The notes beneath the pieces were generated by a model. The model was given only the letters and a program-made list of their open reading frames with translations, did not search any database and was not told the origin of the DNA. Source: Candidatus Omnitrophota bacterium (GTDB lineage Bacteria > Omnitrophota > Gorgyraeia > Tantalellales > Tantalellaceae). From it: DNA of 12,259 nucleotides. Positions 1-6,500 of this stretch are shown here, piece after piece; the first letter of the stretch is position 1; every line of letters starts with the position of its first letter. The DNA is taken from assembly GCA_030631915.1 (NCBI GenBank), contig DAOVKF010000035.1, positions 1 to 12,259 on the forward strand. The letters run 5' to 3'. A program made the translations under genes and the position numbers.

Positions 1-124
1 GGCTCATCAGTCCTTTTGGACCTTTCAGCGGGACCATAGGGCCTGCTGAGGCAGGGTCAGCGAAAAGCACAGCGACCAGAAGAAGCGGCAGTAATGCCTT
101 CAAAGTTCTTACAAATGTCTTCAT
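1..124 (-). CDS. 5' end of a gene for a secreted protein (partial)
   Basis: The first 41 codons of a leftward gene are present; the rest lies outside the window. The ATG is at 124-122 on the minus strand. A strong Shine-Dalgarno GGAGGT (136-131) sits six bases upstream, which fixes the start. The encoded N-terminus begins MKTFVRTLKALLPLLLVAVL, a classical Sec signal peptide. It has basic residues K2, R6 and K9, a Leu/Val-rich core at about residues 10-22, and a probable cleavage site after A25-S26-A27. The mature part starts GPMVPLKGPKG, which is too short to identify. I infer an exported periplasmic or outer-surface protein of unknown function, transcribed divergently from the giant gene. 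Confidence 0.75.
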   Translation of the reverse strand, partial: MKTFVRTLKALLPLLLVAVLFADPASAGPMVPLKGPKGLMS

Positions 125-174
125 GTCAATACCTCCGTGTTCGTTAGATTTGTTTTAAAGACCTGTTCAAGCAA
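121..174 (-). CDS. Possible 17-codon upstream ORF coupled to the secreted-protein gene
   Basis: On the minus strand a TTG at 174-172 follows a GGAGG (185-181) with a six-base spacer. It opens a 17-codon frame reading MLEQVFKTNLTNTEVLT. The frame ends in TGA at 123-121, overlapping the ATG of the next gene as ATGA. The stop/start overlap and two good Shine-Dalgarno sites are what a translationally coupled leader peptide would look like. The peptide has no obvious run of one amino acid that would suggest attenuation. A frame this short could arise by chance, and TTG is a weaker start than ATG. Confidence 0.3.
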   Translation of the reverse strand: MLEQVFKTNLTNTEVLT

Positions 175-201
175 TTTTTTCCTCCTTTTTTTGCTGCTTG
201 A
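167..201. repeat. 7-bp inverted repeat in the leader of the leftward gene
   Basis: TCAAGCA (167-173) and TGCTTGA (195-201) are perfect inverted copies separated by 21 bases. In the leftward transcript the stem would enclose the GGAGG and overlap the TTG start of the possible upstream ORF. It could therefore modulate its translation. The stem is short and the loop long, so stability is doubtful. Confidence 0.3.
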
Positions 202-248
202 GTGATACTAAATTTTTTTAATACTGGCTATTTAAACTCCTTATTTGT

Positions 249-277
249 ATAGTAGCATAAAAAGTTAGTTCGGTCAA
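249..277 (-). promoter_or_regulatory. Putative sigma-70-type promoter for the leftward secreted-protein gene
   Basis: Read on the minus strand, TTGACC (277-272) is followed after 17 bases by TACTAT (254-249). A TGC just before it gives an extended -10. Transcription would begin near 242, leaving a leader of about 118 bases that contains the upstream ORF. The -10 matches the consensus at only four of six positions, so this is plausible rather than firm. Confidence 0.4.
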
Positions 278-425
278 GTAAAAAATTAAATAGATAGAAC
301 AGCAACTATTTGACTACTTCTTAGTGTTTGTTTAGGTAACACTTCCTATTTAAATTTTTAACACGAATAGGTGGGGATAATTCCGATAGATTGCTTTGCC
401 CCCTCAGAACACTCCCAAAAAATAT

Positions 426-454
426 TTGACAAAGTCTGCCTCATTTGTTATAGT
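426..454 (+). promoter_or_regulatory. Sigma-70-type promoter of the giant gene
   Basis: A perfect TTGACA -35 (426-431), a 17-base spacer and TATAGT -10 (449-454, five of six matches) lie in ideal register. TGT before the -10 supplies an extended -10. Transcription would begin near 461, giving a leader of about 46 bases before the TTG start at 507. This is the best promoter in the window. Confidence 0.75.
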
Positions 455-493
455 AATAAAAAGTAACTGTTTATCTATTTAAGAGACTAACAT

Positions 494-509
494 AGAGGAA
501 GTAATATTG
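494..509 (+). promoter_or_regulatory. Ribosome binding site and TTG start of the giant gene
   Basis: AGAGGAAG (494-501) precedes TTG (507-509) by five bases. The frame is closed upstream by TAA at 480-482, with no ATG or GTG between. The next in-frame ATG is codon 46, inside the hydrophobic signal core. TTG at 507 is therefore the only sensible start, giving a basic N-region before the twin-arginine motif. Confidence 0.7.
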
Positions 510-3500
510 TATAGCTTGAGAATAAAACGACAAAAATCCGATCTTCGAAAAAGTGACAATCCCAATAAGGTAATACGTATCAGTAACACGCGCAGAACCT
601 TCCTGTTTAAAGTGATATCAATAACAGTAGCCGCGATCTTTATGCACCAGCAGATAGTATGGGCACAGGGCACATCCGCGCCTCTTCAAGGCCACGCCAA
701 TAAACATCGTTACGAGCATGCTCAAGGCGCAGGCGATCAAACCCTGAAGATCCCATACAGCCTGGGAAACAAGCGCGAGGCATATACCGGTGACAAGGAT
801 GAAGTCGTGATCCATCTCCAGGACGCGCACGCGTCACTTTCAGCGCAGTATTCGCTCGTGAATCTTCTGGATACCCTTGTTACAAATTATGACCTTAGGT
901 TTATAGCCCTTGAAGGCGCCGAAGGATACGTGAATACCTCCATATTGAAAACTTTTCCCGACAAAGAGATACGTAAAGAAACAGCGGAATTCCTTATGAG
1001 AGAGGGCCGTATGTCGGCAGGAGAGTTTTTCCAGATAACAAGGGATGAAGAAGATATCGCCCTTTACGGGGTGGAAGATAATGAACTTTACCAGAAGAAC
1101 CTTGAAGGATTTTGCCGCGTAATCGAACAGCGGGAACAGCACATGAACCCGCTAAGGGTTTTCAAAAGACAGATAAAAGCGCTTGAGGAAAAGGTATATT
1201 CGGATGAGCTTCGGTTTGTCGTATATAAAGGAAAGGAACACAAGGAAGGTAGTTTAAGTTTTGCCGATTACTGGCAGGGAATAACACCTTTTATAGAGCG
1301 GTTCCGGATCGATACGGGAACGCTGGCAGACATGCCGAAACTCGCAGAATCGATCGAGCTGGAAAAGACGATCGAATTTGATAAAGCCAACCTTGAGAGA
1401 AAGCAGTTAATAGACAGGTTGAGCGAGAACCTGGGTAAAGAGGAATTTGAACTGCTGGTTTTAAAGAGCGTGGATTTCAAGGAAAAGAAGATCTCACCCG
1501 CGAATTTTCACGGATATCTGATAACTCTCGCGGATAAAAACGGTATTTCCCTTAAGGAATATAATAACGTTGTCATGTTCGCCAGATACATATCGCTTTA
1601 TGAATCCGTGGACATATTCAACTTATACAATGAGGTCGAGCTCGTAGAGAGGACCGTGCGGGACAAGTTGTACAGGAATAACGATGAACGCGAGCTTTAC
1701 GAGATCGCGGTCATGGCGAGTATGCTCGAGGGTCTTTATAACGTGGAGCTGTCGACGCGGGACCTTGAGCTGTTAAAATCACGGCGAGAAAAATACGACG
1801 CCGGGAAGTTTGCCGCGTTCGTGAGGGAAAAATGCGCGAAATACGGCGTATCCATGGAAAAGGGTTGCGATACGGGCGCGATGTTATCCGGCCTGGACTC
1901 AGCGATAGATTTTTACGAGACCGCCGAAAGACGAGACCTGACGATGATAGAGAATACGGTGCAACGCATGAGAGCCGAGGGCAAACGCGTGGCGGCTTTG
2001 ATCACCGGAGGGTTTCATACCGAGGGGCTCACTCATCTCATGAAGGATAAAGGGCTCTCTTACCTGGTGATAGCGCCGAAATTCGAGAAAGGCAAAGAAC
2101 GGCCGTATATAGCGGTCTTGACGGGCCGGAAAAAGCCTTACCAGCGGCTGCTGGATTCGGGCAGATACCAGATAGCTGTTCAGGCGTATTTTCATTCGGA
2201 CAGGACGGAAGACGATCTGTCCAGATTCATTGAGATCATGTTGATCACCAGCGGTTTGACCGGATTTGATGATAAGAAAAATTGGGAAGAAATAATATCT
2301 GAATGGGATGACCTGGGCGCACTCTATGCTAAAGCATATGAAACATTCCGCAAGGCCAATGAAAAACAGTGGGAGTCAATGCCTGATAAGCCCCTGGAAC
2401 CGCCGGTCTTCATGCGGATGCTCCGGGAAGGACTGGAAGTCAGGGTAATAAACGGCACCTCTATCGTTGTTTTAGACGGAAACCCGGTTCTGGCAATAAA
2501 AAAAGACGAAGACGGCATCCCCCGCCGAACGGAGATCACGGAGAAGTATAAACGCGTATTAGCCAAAAGAACCGCTGTCATGGGAATGCAGAGTGAAGCC
2601 GCGCCTTTAATTGACGTTAAAGCAGGAACCCGGACCTCTGAGGAAGGATTTTTGGAACGCATGAGTTCTGAAACATTCCTGGAAGGCGTTATCAGAAGTT
2701 TTGAAGGCGGCTTGAAAAGTAAGAGGGACGTTAAAAAGCTGGAGCAGAAGATTATTGCCAGGCTTCGGGCAAAGGGGCTGCCGGCATACTGGGAAAGAAT
2801 ACCTGAGATAAGATCATCCGTCGAGTCGTTCATTCAGAAAATAAAGGCCAGGGTTGTCACGGAAGAGAGCTTGACCGGGCCTGTGACCATGGGGCCGAAA
2901 GAGGTAAAAAGCGGCAAAAGGGAGACAGTAAAAAAAGAAGAACAACCACCGGTGATCACTGAAGAGCCGTCAATACGTACTACGAGAGCTTTTGGCGCGG
3001 ATTGGGGGGAAAAAGGCAGGTCCCCCATAGAGGTTATTTCCGCTATCGGGGCCGGCGTTATCGCATACTCTTTGGCGGGCGCGGTTGGATTATGGCCGGC
3101 CGCCGCTATGGCTTTTTCACCTTTTAAAGACAGTAGCGGCAGATTTATCGCGGAGGAGCTGCCTTCCATTTTGCAGCAGGTCGGAGTGGGGATCGGGATA
3201 TTCGCGGCAATCGCAGTAGTTGTGATAGGCGCTGTTATTGTGCGACATTATTTAAAAGTATACGGTAAAAAGGCGTTACAAAGAGACGAAGCCGGGAAAG
3301 ATGAAGCGAAGATCAAGCCTGTTTCGTTAAGCAAAAAAATCGAAATCATCGGATTTATTTTAGGGCCGCTTCTCGCAGGCTTGATAATGGCGATGCTTTA
3401 TTCCTGGTTCCAGCATAAAGAACCGGAGCACGAAGTATACGTGCTTAAACCCGTGCAGGAGACCCTGGCCGATAGACAGGAGACCCTGTCCGATAGATAT

Positions 3501-6500
3501 GAGATAACGCAGAGTCCAATAAGTTCATCCACCCGGGCTGTCAGGCAGGTTACATGGGACAGCAAAACTTCCGCATGGGTGATAGATATAAATGTGCCTG
3601 AAGAAGAGCACACGGGGCCGGAAAGATTCGGACAGGTTCTTTTTGATTTCGGCGCGAACAGTTACCCGGGAGGGGGATCAATAACTTTTGATGTAAACGC
3701 TGCTGAGGAATTCACGGGCCCGATCCACAGAGGGAACGGTGTATGGATTGGGCTGGTCCGGGTAGACAGCGAAGGAAGTATCACATATGTTGATGGGAGC
3801 CCGATAGGCGGTTGGACAGGCCACAATTTCAGCGATACCTGGATACCGCGTACCTTTACGCTCCCGGAAGGCGACTTAAGCAATGTCCGTTTGATAGTTC
3901 GTTTTGATTGTTTTAATAGGCCGGTTGACGGAGAGGCACTGCGAATAAGAATACCCGCGGCGCCGGCTGCCGGAGACGTGACAGAAGAAAAGACGCATGA
4001 ACAGGACACGCCTGTCGCGGAAGTATTTGAAGAAAAAGGCGTTGAGACCCTTCCGGCGGCAAAGGCCGGATCGATCGTAATACCCGTTGATAGTCCGTGG
4101 CGCCTGCAGCAGCATGCTTCCACACTTGGCGCGGTTGACGCGTGCTATGACGAGAAAAGCGATACATATATAGTCGAGCTTGATCTTAATAGCAGGGAAA
4201 GCGGGCACAGCCAGGCCGAGATATTTCTAGACCTGCTTTACAGCCCTCCGGCGGGCATGCCGGCCGGCCATGCCGATCTGAAGGGGCAGACGGTTTCAGT
4301 GACAATGGATATACCTGAAGGATTTGTGGGCGGCTGGATACAGCTTTTCACAAAAGAAGACCGTCACTGGGGCTCGGAATACGGAGCGAGTTATTACGTG
4401 GAAAGGCCGGGAAAACAGACCGTCACTCAGACTTTCAATCGCCGGTTATCAGCCAGGACACGGCTGCTGGGGATAAAGTGGGGGGGTAAAGAGTTCCGCG
4501 GCGATATCAAGGTCCATGAGATGCAGATAGGCAGGGCTCCGGAAGCCGCTGTAAAGAAACAGCCGGAGAAAAAGAAGAAAAAGACCGTCAAAACCCGGGA
4601 TGAAAAAGTTAAGACAAAGCCGGAGATGCTAATATCTTCTGACGCGCCATGGAAGTTACAGACTCATGAGAGCACGTTAGCGGCCAGGGATGTTTATTAT
4701 GACGACGCCCGGGACGGCACGGTGGTGAATCTGGAACTTAACCGCAGAGAGCCCGGTAATAGCCAGGGTGAGGTGTTTCTGGAGCTTCTTTACAGCAACA
4801 TACCGGGCCTGGGGAGAGGATACCGGGACCTGTACAACAGGACCGCTACTGTCGAGCTGATAGTTCCCGAAGGTTTTGTGGGAAATACCGTGCAGTGGTT
4901 TGCCAAGGAAGACAGGACGTGGGGATCGGAATACGGCCCTGAGGTAAGGATCGACAAAGCCGGCAGGATACTGATCAGCCACACGTTCAAGCGGAGTTTG
5001 ACGAAGAAGACCCGTCTTCTGGGGTTGAAGTTCACCGGTCAGAGAAGTTTTTCAGGTGATATAGTCCTTGGAAAGATCGCTGTCAGCGGACCGGGCAAAG
5101 GAGTTTCAACAATGCCGGGTGAGCCGCTTCCCGTGATCACCGTGGAGAAGAAAAAAGCAGAAGCACCGGAATCGCTCACTTCTCCCGCGGCCCGGAGAGA
5201 GATAGATCTTGTGCTTAAACCCGACGGATTGTACTGGAACGGCAAGCGTGTTACGCTTCCCGGCGCCAATTGGCGGGTCATGGATAAATACGGGTACGCG
5301 TTCGGGCACGGGCTCGTTAAACCATGGTTCCCGAATCCTGTCGGTGTGTCAGCTTACAAGAGCCGTATGGACCGGGAATTCAGGCAAATCCAGAAGACGG
5401 GGATCAGGAAGTTACGCGTCTGGCTGTTAGACGATGGCCGGGCCGTGCTGGACAGGAACGGCCACGTAGCGGCTTATGATGACGTCTTCCGGAGAGATGT
5501 CAGGACTTTTCTGGACCTGGCCGCGAAATACGGGATCGCGGTCGAGTTCACGTTAGTCGATTACCTTATCGCCGGCAAACCGAGAGAGGTCAACGGAGTG
5601 TGGGTCCAGGGGCGACGCGCCATCTTTACCGACCCTGAAATACGGAAAGAGTTCATTGACAGGTTTGTCATTCCTCTTGCCAGGGAGTTCGGCAAACATC
5701 CCGCCTGGAAAATCGTCGATCTGGGAAATGAATTTGAATGGATCCTCAGTCCGGGTGAAGGAGGCGGCTGGCATAAGCTTACTGATCCTGATGTACGGGA
5801 TAAACCGGTACCGCTGAAGGATATAGTGGCCTATCTGGACGAAGTCAGCCGCGCCATACGCGAGTACGCTCCGAACCTGCTCATTACGGGGGGATTTAAC
5901 GCGGTTACTTATCCGGACTTGTGGCAGCATCTGGAAGGAAAAGTCGACTATATCGCGGCTCATTATTACCCGAAATTCGGTTCCTGCCAGAGACTGCTTA
6001 CCCGGGCCAAATCCCGCGCCGATTCCATGGGATTAACGATCGCTCTGGAAGAATACCCCAGCATTTCCATGGAATTCGATAAAACGCTGAAAATGCTCGA
6101 GGGATTAGGATTCACAGGCGGTGACTTCTGGAATTTAGCCGCAGCCACAGATGATCAGACTTCTTCGGCCAAACGTCTGTCCGAACAACTCAAGCAGCTT
6201 GAGAAATTCATTGAACGGCATCACCCCGAACTGATGGAGCCAAAAGACGCCGGTACGCCGGGACAGAAGAGCATGCTTAAAGGCGCGCCTGTTTATGATG
6301 AAGAGGGTGTGGTAAAGACACAGAGGGAGTACAATGCCTACGGTGAGCTTGTAAAGACCACTGAGTTCCCTGGAGAGGTTATGGTTCTAAAGGAAGATTT
6401 GACGGAGAGTGGAGGAAAAGGAGGCTCATGGTTTGCCAACCGCACCTATATGAGCTGGGTTGCGTGGTGGCTTGAGCCGCTGGTGGCGTTTGCCTCAGGG

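Larger units (their letters stand above)
125..506. other. AT-rich divergent intergenic region
   Basis: This 382-bp stretch lies between the ATG of the leftward gene and the TTG of the giant gene. It carries promoters for both directions, the leftward leader with its possible upstream ORF, and a weak CCTATT/AATAGG inverted repeat (345-350 and 366-371). I see no tRNA, mobile element or conserved RNA structure in it. The part between about 280 and 420 has no feature I can name. Confidence 0.6.

Noticed and set aside
345..371. CCTATT/AATAGG inverted repeat in the divergent intergenic region
   Set aside because: Only 6 bp with a 15-base loop, no T-run and not in register with either promoter; expected by chance in AT-rich DNA.
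2324..3169. Long minus-strand open frames opposite the giant gene
   Set aside because: They overlap domain-bearing plus-strand sequence, lack ribosome binding sites and recognisable motifs, and follow from codon bias.
6412..6430. Strong Shine-Dalgarno-like run (GGAGGAAAAGGAGG) before an ATG, suggesting an internal gene start at the second module
   Set aside because: The ATG at 6428 is out of frame and opens only about 15 codons; the purine run simply encodes the Gly-rich linker GGKGGS.
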